A stretch of DNA of 64,000 nucleotides from Cognataquiflexum nitidum (GTDB taxonomy: Bacteria > Bacteroidota > Bacteroidia > Cytophagales > Cyclobacteriaceae). Below are positions 1-7,163 of this stretch, piece by piece. The stretch spans positions 22,942 through 86,941 of the forward strand of contig NZ_JAKZAM010000022.1 of NCBI RefSeq assembly GCF_022538055.1, in the 5' to 3' direction. A program made the position numbers and the translations under genes. A model generated the notes under the pieces. The model saw only the letters and a program-made list of their open reading frames with translations. It did no database searches and had not been told where the DNA came from. Each line of letters begins with the position of its first letter. Position 1 is the stretch's first letter.

Positions 1-929
1 GTGGTAAGGAAGAGAGAAGGTCTTATAGCCTTTGTACTTCGCCCTTTACCGACCCACATCCTGGGATCACGGTAAAAAAGGTCAAAGGAGGTTTGGTTTC
101 CAATTACCTTAACGAACAGGTACGTCCCGGGAAAACCCTCGAAATAATGAAACCTCTAGGGAATTTCACCACTGATTTTCATTCCAAAAACAAAAATCAT
201 TTTGTAATGGTAGCCGGTGGAAGTGGCATTACTCCGATTATGGGTTTGACAAAATCAGTGTTAGTCAACGAACCGTTATCTAAAGTGACTTTGATTTACT
301 GTAGTCGTTCGGAAGAGCAAATTATCTTTAAGAAACAGATTGAATCTTTAGAATCCAAGTACGAAGGTAAATTACAGGTAGTGCATGTTCTCAGTCAGCC
401 CTCAGGAGATTGGACAGGATTGAAGGGCAGATTGAAGAAAGATATGGTAAAAACCATCCTTTCTGAAAGTGATTTTCCTGAAATTGAAGAATCCAAATGT
501 TTCGTTTGCGGTCCTGATGGAGTAATGGATACTGCACTAGCAGGCCTGGCAGAAATGGGCATCGATCAAAAATCCATTCATAAAGAAAGTTTCTACCTTG
601 ATTTGGATGCCAAAGAGGAAGAACTCAAATCTCAAGGTAAATTGTCTCCTGAGTTGACAAGGGAAATCGAGGTAGTAGTAGAAGGCCAAACTTATTCTTT
701 TGAGGTTCCTGCCGGCAAAACGATTTTGGAAGCTGGCTTGGATAGGGAAATAAATATGCCGTATAGCTGCCAAAGTGGTCTTTGCACTGCCTGTAGGGGA
801 AGGCTGGTATCTGGTAAAGTGGATATGATTGAGGATGCAGGATTGAGCGCAAGTGAAATTGAAGCCGGATATGTTCTTTGCTGTTCCTCTAAGCCAGCCA
901 GTTCTGATATCAAAATTGTAATCGAATAG
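1..929 (+). CDS. PaaE/Hmp-type flavin reductase with C-terminal 2Fe-2S ferredoxin domain (5' end missing)
   Basis: The frame is open from the first bases of the window (codons start at nt 3), so the gene begins upstream. An RSYS motif at about nt 18-29 is the FAD-binding signature of ferredoxin-NADP-reductase-like proteins. A GGSGITPIMG nucleotide-binding motif follows at about nt 216-245, then CGPDG near nt 507. The C-terminus is a plant-type ferredoxin domain with Cys spaced C-x4-C-x2-C (about nt 767-795) and a distal Cys near nt 880. Such proteins pass electrons from NAD(P)H through FAD and a 2Fe-2S cluster to an oxygenase or other acceptor. The acceptor cannot be told from this window. 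A TTG at nt 93 lies inside the FAD domain and is not the start. Confidence 0.85.
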   Translation, partial: GKEERRSYSLCTSPFTDPHPGITVKKVKGGLVSNYLNEQVRPGKTLEIMKPLGNFTTDFHSKNKNHFVMVAGGSGITPIMGLTKSVLVNEPLSKVTLIYCSRSEEQIIFKKQIESLESKYEGKLQVVHVLSQPSGDWTGLKGRLKKDMVKTILSESDFPEIEESKCFVCGPDGVMDTALAGLAEMGIDQKSIHKESFYLDLDAKEEELKSQGKLSPELTREIEVVVEGQTYSFEVPAGKTILEAGLDREINMPYSCQSGLCTACRGRLVSGKVDMIEDAGLSASEIEAGYVLCCSSKPASSDIKIVIE

Positions 930-933
930 GACC

Positions 934-1425
934 TTGGAAAACCTCCAAATACGAAAAATATACGATAATCTGGAACGGAATGTGTTGGTAATGATCGCCA
1001 TTCCGATTCCTTTTTTTGGCTTTGTGTATTTGAATTCTGAAAACCCAATTGTTTTTTTGGAAATTCCTCAAATTGCCGAATTTTGGGAATATTTTGGGTT
1101 AGGAATGGTTTTTACAATTCTTGTAGCGCAATATTTGATTTTTCAGAAGGAGACAAAATATATCGCCGCCTCAGATTTCGACCTAAATAGAAAGCTGTTT
1201 TCTTATTCCAAAGTATCGGTTAAGAGATTTAAAATCTTGTTTTTTGCTGCTTTGATGGCGGCAGGAGGTTTGTTGTTATTTGGTAATGCCGGATTCACGA
1301 TAGCCTTTGCCATTACCTTGGTGTTTTTTTCAGCAGCCAAGCCCTCACCCGACAGGATAATCAGGTCATTGAAATTGAAAGGTGAAGAAAAAGACCTTGT
1401 GGATGGGTTGAAAAAAAGGGAATAG
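934..1425 (+). CDS. Hypothetical integral membrane protein
   Basis: A 163-residue protein whose TTG start lies 4 nt after the reductase stop, so it is probably cotranscribed. Hydrophobic stretches near residues 15-35, 48-68, 97-112 and 114-134 suggest four membrane segments, with charged ends and a Lys/Glu-rich tail. The family was not recognised. The TTG start is uncertain: no ATG lies upstream, and the next Met is inside the first hydrophobic segment. Context suggests only that it accompanies the reductase. Confidence 0.6.
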   Translation: MENLQIRKIYDNLERNVLVMIAIPIPFFGFVYLNSENPIVFLEIPQIAEFWEYFGLGMVFTILVAQYLIFQKETKYIAASDFDLNRKLFSYSKVSVKRFKILFFAALMAAGGLLLFGNAGFTIAFAITLVFFSAAKPSPDRIIRSLKLKGEEKDLVDGLKKRE

Positions 1426-1451
1426 AAGAAACAGCCAAGAATCGCAAATGG

Positions 1452-1775
1452 CTATTTTGCTTCCGTGTCATGTCTTTTGGGAATTTCAGGGTTGACAAAG
1501 GTAAAGCCTCTTGCTTCATCTCCTTCAAAAAAATCTACCTGCATCCCCATCAAAAACATGTAGTGTTTTTTTTCAATCAATACATGAATGCCTCCTATAT
1601 CAAACTTCTGATCACCTTCCTTGGGTTTGTCAAATCCCAAGAGGTAAGACATTCCGCCACAGCCGCCTCCTTTGACTCCCACTCTAAGGGAATAATCTGA
1701 AGGGATATTTTTATTTTCAATGATATCTCTGATTTCGGCTTGTGCCTTTTCAGTGATTTTTATTGGAATCAACAT
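1452..1775 (-). CDS. HesB/IscA/SufA-type Fe-S cluster assembly protein lacking the C-terminal CxC
   Basis: A 107-residue A-type carrier fold protein. The family normally binds an Fe-S cluster through three Cys: one after a Gly-rich turn and two in a C-terminal CGC motif. Here the first Cys is present in GGGCGGM (residues 37-43). The C-terminal region reads GFTFVNPEIPKRHD, and no Cys follows. The fold is clear from SLRVGVKGGGCGG and the GFTFVNP strand. The protein may have lost canonical cluster binding or belong to a divergent subfamily. It is transcribed divergently from the gene at 1893, with a good promoter at 1808-1839. Confidence 0.85.
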   Translation of the reverse strand: MLIPIKITEKAQAEIRDIIENKNIPSDYSLRVGVKGGGCGGMSYLLGFDKPKEGDQKFDIGGIHVLIEKKHYMFLMGMQVDFFEGDEARGFTFVNPEIPKRHDTEAK

Positions 1776-1807
1776 ACTTATTTAATTCGCTTAATGCTAG
1801 GGAAGTT

Positions 1808-1839
1808 CAAATTTAGGTTTTAAAAATATCAATTGTCAA
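1808..1839 (-). promoter_or_regulatory. Bacteroidota-type promoter for the SufA-like gene
   Basis: On the minus strand, TTG (1837-1839) is followed after 21 nt by TAAATTTG (1808-1815), an exact match to the TAnnTTTG -7 element. The start codon at 1775 lies about 30 nt further downstream. Confidence 0.6.
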
Positions 1840-1892
1840 AGTTTTATTGCGTCTATTATTTTCTGATATTCGGATCAAAATGTAATAATTCT

Positions 1893-2414
1893 ATGGAGTA
1901 TCTCGCTGATTTATTGAAAATTGTTTTGCCGGCAGGATTGGTTATATATGGGATGTACCTGACTGTCATGTCTTTCCTTCAAAAGGATAGGGAAAAGTTG
2001 TTGCTAGATCTAAAAACTCAAAACACACAAACGATTTTACCTGTCAGATTGCAAGCCGGCGAAAGGTTATGCCTATTGTTGGAAAGAATCACCCCAAACA
2101 ACCTTGTCAGAAGGGTAAACAATCCCGAATACTCTGCCAGGGAATTTTATACTCAATTGCTCCATGAGGTAAGGGAGGAGTTTAATCATAACCTTTCTCA
2201 GCAGGTTTATTTTACTGATGAAACTTGGGAAAGTGTCCGCCGGTCAGTAGAAAGTGTCGTGACCATTATCAACACCGCCATGCAGGATATGCCTGAAGAT
2301 GCCAGAAGTATAGATCTTGCCAAGCGGGTCTTTCAGCTTACTCTCGATCAAAAAAATGATGCCATCCAAATGGCCTTGAAATCCGTTAAGTCTGAAATAA
2401 GAATATTCTTCTAG
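1893..2414 (+). CDS. Conserved hypothetical protein with N-terminal membrane anchor
   Basis: A 173-residue protein read from the ATG at 1893. The frame also opens further upstream, but that extension is A/T-rich spacer and does not look like protein. Residues about 8-29 form one membrane segment (VLPAGLVIYGMYLTVMSFL). The rest is a soluble, mostly helical domain with many charged residues. The family was not recognised. It lies 4 nt before the YkvA-type gene, so the two are probably one operon. Confidence 0.75.
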   Translation: MEYLADLLKIVLPAGLVIYGMYLTVMSFLQKDREKLLLDLKTQNTQTILPVRLQAGERLCLLLERITPNNLVRRVNNPEYSAREFYTQLLHEVREEFNHNLSQQVYFTDETWESVRRSVESVVTIINTAMQDMPEDARSIDLAKRVFQLTLDQKNDAIQMALKSVKSEIRIFF

Positions 2415-2418
2415 AGCC

Positions 2419-2835
2419 ATGGCATCATTAAGGGAAAAGACAGTTGATTTTTTTGGAAAGGCCAAAACCCTTTACCTCGAAAAAGCCAACCAAATAGCAG
2501 GGGAGGACAGTAAGCTTCAAAAGCTTCTGAAAAATGTCAGTGAAAGGTTGGGTCAGGTATCCCATCATCCAAAGGTGCAGGCAGCTTTGGAACCTATCAT
2601 GATTTTTAAAAGGATGATTCATGCCCACAGAAGTGGAAAGTTTAAAGTTTCATCCAAAACTCTGGGCCTCATCGTTTTGGGTTTGTTTTATTTCATTACC
2701 CCAATAGATATTATTCCTGACTTCATTCCCATTTTAGGTTTTACGGATGATCTTTCCGTTATTCTGGCAGTATTCAATTCTGTAAAGCATGAGGTCGAGG
2801 AGTTTTTAAATTGGGAAAAGACCCAGGCTCAATGA
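2419..2835 (+). CDS. YkvA family (DUF1232) membrane protein
   Basis: A 138-residue protein with the hallmark DUF1232 helix pair: hydrophobic segment LIVLGLFYFITPIDIIP, then DFIPILGFTDDLSVI, at residues 86-115. The N-terminal 80 residues are amphipathic helix. Function in the family is unknown. It may be translated together with the preceding anchored hypothetical protein (gap 4 nt). Confidence 0.85.
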   Translation: MASLREKTVDFFGKAKTLYLEKANQIAGEDSKLQKLLKNVSERLGQVSHHPKVQAALEPIMIFKRMIHAHRSGKFKVSSKTLGLIVLGLFYFITPIDIIPDFIPILGFTDDLSVILAVFNSVKHEVEEFLNWEKTQAQ

Positions 2836-2880
2836 CTTTGAACTTTTGCATTTCATCTTTTTGGGCGTACTTTACTTGAT

Positions 2881-3597
2881 ATGAAAAAAATAGCATTTCT
2901 CGCCGGTACCTCAGGTTTGATTGGCATGCAGCTGCTGCACCAGTTGCTTCAGGACAGTTCTTATGATTACCTCATTTCAGTAGGACGTCGCAAACTCGCC
3001 TTGAAGCACCACAAGTTGGTACAGGTAGAAGGTGATTTTAGCAAAATCCTAAATTGGGACATTGAATCCAAACTCAGGGAAGAGGACTTGGGTGGGGTAT
3101 TTTTTCCCATTGTAGATGCCATCAATAAAAAATCCTGTGAAATGCATGCTTTCTGTTCCTTGGGCACCACCATCAAAGTGGCAGGATCGAAGGAGAAATT
3201 TTACGAAATTGACCATGATTATGTGATCGGATTTGCATCTTGGACACATACTTTGGGTGTAAATAAATTTTTATATGTCAGTGCCATGGGTGCCAATCCA
3301 CAGTCTTCGGTTTTTTACAACAAAGTCAAAGGAGAGACTGAAGAGGACCTCAAGGTGATACCATTTGATTATCTTGGTTTGTTTCAGCCTTCATTATTGG
3401 TCGGTAACAGGAAAGAATTCCGGTTTGGGGAAGAAGTGGCCAAAATATTGACAAAGCCTTTGGTATGGTTGAAATTGGGAAAATCCTTCCGTCCTATCAA
3501 TGACAATCAGGTTGCGAAGGCAATGATTCATTATGCCAACCAAACCAAACCGGTAAAAGTTGAGATTATTTCCTCTAAGAAGATGCAGGATTTTTGA
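2881..3597 (+). CDS. Atypical short-chain dehydrogenase (HTATIP2/TIP30-like)
   Basis: A 238-residue Rossmann protein. The N-terminal nucleotide-binding motif is AGTSGLIG (residues 8-15), followed by SVGRRKL, an Arg pair typical of NADP(H) preference. A YVSAMGANPQS...FYNKVKGE stretch (about residues 137-155) carries the Ser and the YxxxK-like catalytic pair of atypical SDRs. The C-terminus ends in the KAM hydrophobic helix usual in this group. The substrate is unknown. It lies 3 nt ahead of dtd and is probably cotranscribed with it. Confidence 0.8.
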   Translation: MKKIAFLAGTSGLIGMQLLHQLLQDSSYDYLISVGRRKLALKHHKLVQVEGDFSKILNWDIESKLREEDLGGVFFPIVDAINKKSCEMHAFCSLGTTIKVAGSKEKFYEIDHDYVIGFASWTHTLGVNKFLYVSAMGANPQSSVFYNKVKGETEEDLKVIPFDYLGLFQPSLLVGNRKEFRFGEEVAKILTKPLVWLKLGKSFRPINDNQVAKAMIHYANQTKPVKVEIISSKKMQDF

Positions 3598-3600
3598 GGT

Positions 3601-4053
3601 ATGATAGCAGTGATTCAAAGGGTATCTGAGTCCACAGTCAAAATAGACGGACAGACCAAAGGCCAAATCGGGACAGGATTGATGGTCTTATTGGGAATAG
3701 AAGAGGCAGATGGCAATGAGGATATAGAATGGCTAAGTAAAAAAATCGTCAACCTCAGAATTTTCCCCGATGAAAATGGGGTGATGAACAGGAGCATCCT
3801 CGAAGTATCAGGAGACATTTTGCTCATCAGCCAATTTACTCTCCATGCAAGTACCAAAAAGGGCAACAGACCCTCTTATATCAAAGCTGCAAAGCCTGAT
3901 ATTGCCGTTCCGATTTACGAGAAATTTATCAGTTATCTTGAAAAGGAATTGGGAAAACCCATCCAAACAGGAGAATTTGGGGCCGATATGAAAGTGGCCC
4001 TGGTCAATGATGGTCCGGTCACGATCATTATGGACAGCAAAAATAAAGTTTGA
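3601..4053 (+). CDS. dtd: D-aminoacyl-tRNA deacylase
   Basis: A 150-residue protein, the normal length for DTD. It removes D-amino acids mischarged on tRNA, and also glycine from tRNA-Ala. The two family motifs are present: SQFTLHAST (about residues 78-86) and NDGPVTI near the C-terminus, which forms the cross-subunit Gly-cisPro site. It acts as a cytoplasmic homodimer. The start codon follows the SDR stop by 3 nt. Confidence 0.95.
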   Translation: MIAVIQRVSESTVKIDGQTKGQIGTGLMVLLGIEEADGNEDIEWLSKKIVNLRIFPDENGVMNRSILEVSGDILLISQFTLHASTKKGNRPSYIKAAKPDIAVPIYEKFISYLEKELGKPIQTGEFGADMKVALVNDGPVTIIMDSKNKV

Positions 4054-4070
4054 GGAAGAAGTAAAAGTTT

Positions 4071-4185
4071 ACAGTCGCAGTAGGCAGTTTGGTAAAACCC
4101 AAAAACTCGACAACGCGATAGCTTGAAAATAATTAGAACCACTACAACCACTACAACAATAGCAACCACTACAACCAACACAACC
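4071..4185 (+). repeat. Degenerate 7-9-bp tandem repeats in the dtd-ABC spacer
   Basis: Two arrays occupy the 139-nt spacer. At 4071-4092 a 7-bp type reads ACAGTCG, CAGTAGG, CAGTTTGG. At 4132-4185 six 9-bp units run without a break: ATTAGAACC, ACTACAACC, ACTACAACA, ATAGCAACC, ACTACAACC, AACACAACC. The ABC start codon follows 8 nt later. The same style of array recurs in the trp/his spacers. Confidence 0.85.
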
Positions 4186-4192
4186 CCCCTTC

Positions 4193-5686
4193 ATGCCCAC
4201 GCTAATTTCCATCCAAACAGCCACTGTCAGACAATTTGATAAAGTAGTTTTTGAGAACTTGGATTTTGAATGGAATACAGGTCAACATTGGGCAATTTTG
4301 GGGCAATCCGGTGTGGAACTTACGGCTTTTTTGGATACCCTATTGGGTAAAACCATGGTAACTTCAGGTAGGATCCAAAGGACCTTTGCCAAAGAATACC
4401 AAGATCAAAAGTCAGAAGCAGGTGAAGTAAACTCATTCAGGGATTTGATTGCCACCGTTTCTCAGCAATATACTTTCAAGAACAAGTCCAATCTTGGGAA
4501 TTTCTATTTCCAGCAGCGCTTCAACTCGATGGAGTCTGATGAGGCCCTGACTGTGGAAGATTATCTTAAAAGCATAGAAGTAAAAGCGCCTGGTCCATGG
4601 AGTTTGTCAAAAGTAATCAGGTTCATGAATTTAGAGCATCTCAAAGACAAATCCCTTATCAAGCTGTCGAATGGAGAGACACGGAGACTTTCTTTTGCCA
4701 CGGCTTTGATCAAGAATCCAAAAATTCTTTTGATGGACCAGCCGCTTACGGGTTTGGACAAAGAAACAAGGGGTGATTTTGGAGGTATGCTTTCGGATAT
4801 TATTGCCTCAGGGATCCATGTCCTGATGAGTAGCCACCATAACGAGATTCCATCCGGAATCACCCACGTAGCCATATTGGGTGAAAATAAAATCACAAAT
4901 GCCGATAAAGCGGAAAAAATAAAAGGAGCGCACCAAAGCTTGCAGTTTGAGAATGACGTTGATCCGGAATTTGTAAAAAGGCTTTTAGGTAAAAATTCAG
5001 CATTTACTTTCCAAAAAATACTGGACTTTAAAAATATTGCTGTAAGGTATGGAGACAAACAGATCCTAGAGGGCATCAATTGGACGATTCTTCCCAATGA
5101 AAAGTGGGCTTTGAAAGGAGAAAACGGTGCAGGAAAATCCACTCTTCTCAGTTTGGTATTGGGTGAAAATCCTCAAGCCTATGCCAATGAAATATGGCTT
5201 TTTGACAGGAAAAGAGGATCAGGAGAAAGTATATGGGATATCAAAAAACAAATTGGATTTGTAGCGCCGGAGCTTTCGAGGTTTTTTCCACCCAATCAAA
5301 CTTGTATCAAGGTGGTGCTATCGGGATTATTTGATACCATGGGTTTGTTCAAGAAAGTCTCTCAGGATCAGGAAAAATTGGCAATGGATTGGTTGGGATT
5401 GTTTCATTTGGAAAATATAGCCAATCGATTGTTAAGTCAGGTTTCACTCGAAAACCAAAGGTTTATCTTGCTTGCAAGGGCTTTGATCAAAAATCCCGAA
5501 TTATTGGTTTTGGATGAGGCTGCCCAAGGAATGGATGACTTACAAAGGGTCAGGTTCAGAGAAACTGTCGATCTGGTTTGCAAAATTCTGCCGGTTTCGA
5601 TGATTTATGTGAGTCATTATGAGGAGGATATTCCAAAATGTGTAGATAAAATTTTTAGATTAAAAGGAGGAAAAGCGGTTTTTTGA
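4193..5686 (+). CDS. ModF/PhrA-like protein with two ABC ATPase domains
   Basis: A 497-residue tandem ABC ATPase with no membrane domain, resembling E. coli ModF in length and in the LFDRKRGSGESIWDIKK stretch of domain 2. Domain 1 has a degraded Walker A (GQSGVELTAF, no Lys) and a Walker B ending DQP where the catalytic Glu is usual, but a good signature (LSNGETRR). Domain 2 has a perfect Walker A (GENGAGKST) and VLDEA, but a poor signature (LSQVSLENQR). If the two domains pair head-to-tail, one composite ATP site is fully canonical and the other is dead. The role of ModF-like proteins is poorly defined; molybdate transport is not supported by any neighbour. Confidence 0.85.
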   Translation: MPTLISIQTATVRQFDKVVFENLDFEWNTGQHWAILGQSGVELTAFLDTLLGKTMVTSGRIQRTFAKEYQDQKSEAGEVNSFRDLIATVSQQYTFKNKSNLGNFYFQQRFNSMESDEALTVEDYLKSIEVKAPGPWSLSKVIRFMNLEHLKDKSLIKLSNGETRRLSFATALIKNPKILLMDQPLTGLDKETRGDFGGMLSDIIASGIHVLMSSHHNEIPSGITHVAILGENKITNADKAEKIKGAHQSLQFENDVDPEFVKRLLGKNSAFTFQKILDFKNIAVRYGDKQILEGINWTILPNEKWALKGENGAGKSTLLSLVLGENPQAYANEIWLFDRKRGSGESIWDIKKQIGFVAPELSRFFPPNQTCIKVVLSGLFDTMGLFKKVSQDQEKLAMDWLGLFHLENIANRLLSQVSLENQRFILLARALIKNPELLVLDEAAQGMDDLQRVRFRETVDLVCKILPVSMIYVSHYEEDIPKCVDKIFRLKGGKAVF

Positions 5687-5689
5687 TCC

Positions 5690-6343
5690 TCAAAGAAGGT
5701 CGCTTGCTTCTGTGGGAATTGAAACAGTCTCTATAAAAGTCCCATCATCTTCCAATCTGATTCCTGTCAGGCAGACACCGCCATAAGCCCCTGTGTCAAT
5801 ATTCCAGGAATTTGATTCCTTGCTGTATTTGGGGACTCCGTCCCAATTTGGTGTATGCCCGATTACCTGAAGTTTCCCGGTATTGATCAAAGGCTTTCTG
5901 TTCCATAAAAGCCCATTGGTGTTCTTTTGGTCATAGGGATTTCCAAGTCCTGAAAACCCCGCATGTGTTACCTGCACAGAGTCATTTTCCCATATCAAAG
6001 GAAGGTCTGTCAACCAAGTCGAGTAGTTGTCCGGATCAATGTGTGCTTCTTCAAACTGCCGGAGGGTTTTGTTTCCTCCATTCGAAAGCCAAACACCTAG
6101 CTTATCCTCACCTTTCATGTAATTTATCATCAGCTGTTCGTGGTTCCCTCTCAAAAAATGGGCTTCTTTTTTAAAATTCATCTGAAGTTCAAATGCGAGA
6201 TGAATAACTGACGGAGACAAAGCCCCTCTGTCTATCAAATCACCCAACTGTATGAGGGTCTCAGATTTTGGATCCCAGTAGTCCAATAAATTTAAAAAGG
6301 TATTGAGACACCCGTGAACATCTCCAATAATGAACATTCCCAT
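5690..6343 (-). CDS. PPP-family serine/threonine phosphatase / metallophosphoesterase
   Basis: A 217-residue protein from the ATG at 6343; a second Met two codons later is equally possible. The reading frame extends further upstream but only through A/T-rich spacer. It carries the metal-binding motifs of the PPP superfamily in order: GDVHG (residues 7-11), GDLIDRG and RGNHEQ, then the His residues in VTHAGF and GHTPNW. Size and motif spacing match bacterial lambda-type phosphatases. The target is unknown. It is convergent with the ModF-like gene, with only 3 nt between stops. Confidence 0.85.
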   Translation of the reverse strand: MGMFIIGDVHGCLNTFLNLLDYWDPKSETLIQLGDLIDRGALSPSVIHLAFELQMNFKKEAHFLRGNHEQLMINYMKGEDKLGVWLSNGGNKTLRQFEEAHIDPDNYSTWLTDLPLIWENDSVQVTHAGFSGLGNPYDQKNTNGLLWNRKPLINTGKLQVIGHTPNWDGVPKYSKESNSWNIDTGAYGGVCLTGIRLEDDGTFIETVSIPTEASDLL

Positions 6344-6578
6344 AAGTTTATAAAGGTTAAAAACAAACAACTTTCTGTAGTTATGAAAAAAAAACAACAA
6401 ATGATTCTTATTACTTGCTCCAGTTAATAAATTTAATTATAATCACTTCATAATCAATTTTATATCTTCAAAACATTCTAAGGCAAATGTTGTTTTTATT
6501 TGGTCATAAATGGATTGATTTATTGATCAAAATCCATAGGTTCTTAAACGATTTAAATTTCCTCAAAGGTTGTATGTT
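6344..6578. other. Divergent intergenic region
   Basis: A 235-nt A/T-rich region between the start codons of the phosphatase and the DUF4136 lipoprotein. It should hold both promoters, but no exact TAnnTTTG with a well-placed TTG was found. TTTATTTG near 6496-6503 is the nearest plus-strand candidate. No gene is seen. Confidence 0.5.
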
Positions 6579-7157
6579 ATGAAAAAATCAATTCTAATTC
6601 TCTTCTCCTTTTCCCTTTTCTTTTCTGCCTGTGTAAGTCAAAAAGATTATATTGCAGACTATGATTTTAATTATGCGGGTAATTTTAAGAAATATAAAAC
6701 TTTTGGTTTTGTTAATAACCCATTTCCCGACACGACTACCCATTATCTGACTATTGAAAGGACAATCACCAATAGGCTCGGTTCTCAGGGATTTAAATTA
6801 CAGCCCGAAAAGCCAGACATTCTGATAAATTATAAGGTTTTTACAGAAGATGTTAAATATAGGGGGTATGAACAGCCTAATTTTGATTTTTGGGTTCAGA
6901 GGAGAAGTGCCGATTTTGAAGTAACTGAAGAAGAGGAAAAAGAGAACCGTGAAAAAGATGAGAATTACAATCAGGTGAAATTTATGGAAAACAATGGTAT
7001 GCTTGTAATTTTTGTGATTGACAACAAAAGAGGAAATACCATTTGGCAGGGGTATACTGCTGCAAGTTTTGATTTTTTCTCACCTGAAGTTTCTACAGAA
7101 TTGACTAAAGCAACATATCGGGTTATGGATCAATTCAAGATTCTGACTAGAAATTAA
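6579..7157 (+). CDS. DUF4136 domain lipoprotein
   Basis: A 192-residue protein from the ATG at 6579 (MKKSILIL); a TTG three codons earlier is less likely. The signal peptide ends in a lipobox (FFSAC) with the acylated Cys at about residue 18. The body has the DUF4136 pattern: DYDFNYAGNFKKYKTFGF, then a helix ending in PDILINYKV, and a late IWQGYTAA strand. DUF4136 lipoproteins are outer-membrane or periplasmic proteins of unknown function. A Glu/Lys-rich insertion lies near residues 117-130. Confidence 0.85.
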   Translation: MKKSILILFSFSLFFSACVSQKDYIADYDFNYAGNFKKYKTFGFVNNPFPDTTTHYLTIERTITNRLGSQGFKLQPEKPDILINYKVFTEDVKYRGYEQPNFDFWVQRRSADFEVTEEEEKENREKDENYNQVKFMENNGMLVIFVIDNKRGNTIWQGYTAASFDFFSPEVSTELTKATYRVMDQFKILTRN

Positions 7158-7163
7158 CCACAT

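Noticed and set aside
537..1001. 154-codon minus-strand ORF over the ferredoxin domain
   Set aside because: Composition is not protein-like and the plus frame carries conserved Cys motifs.
4132..4185. Regular repeats suggesting a CRISPR array
   Set aside because: Units are contiguous 9-mers with no unique spacers, no palindromic repeat and no cas genes in the window.
4561..5142. 193-codon ORF antisense to the ABC ATPase gene
   Set aside because: No recognisable protein features; the sense frame is a clear ABC protein.
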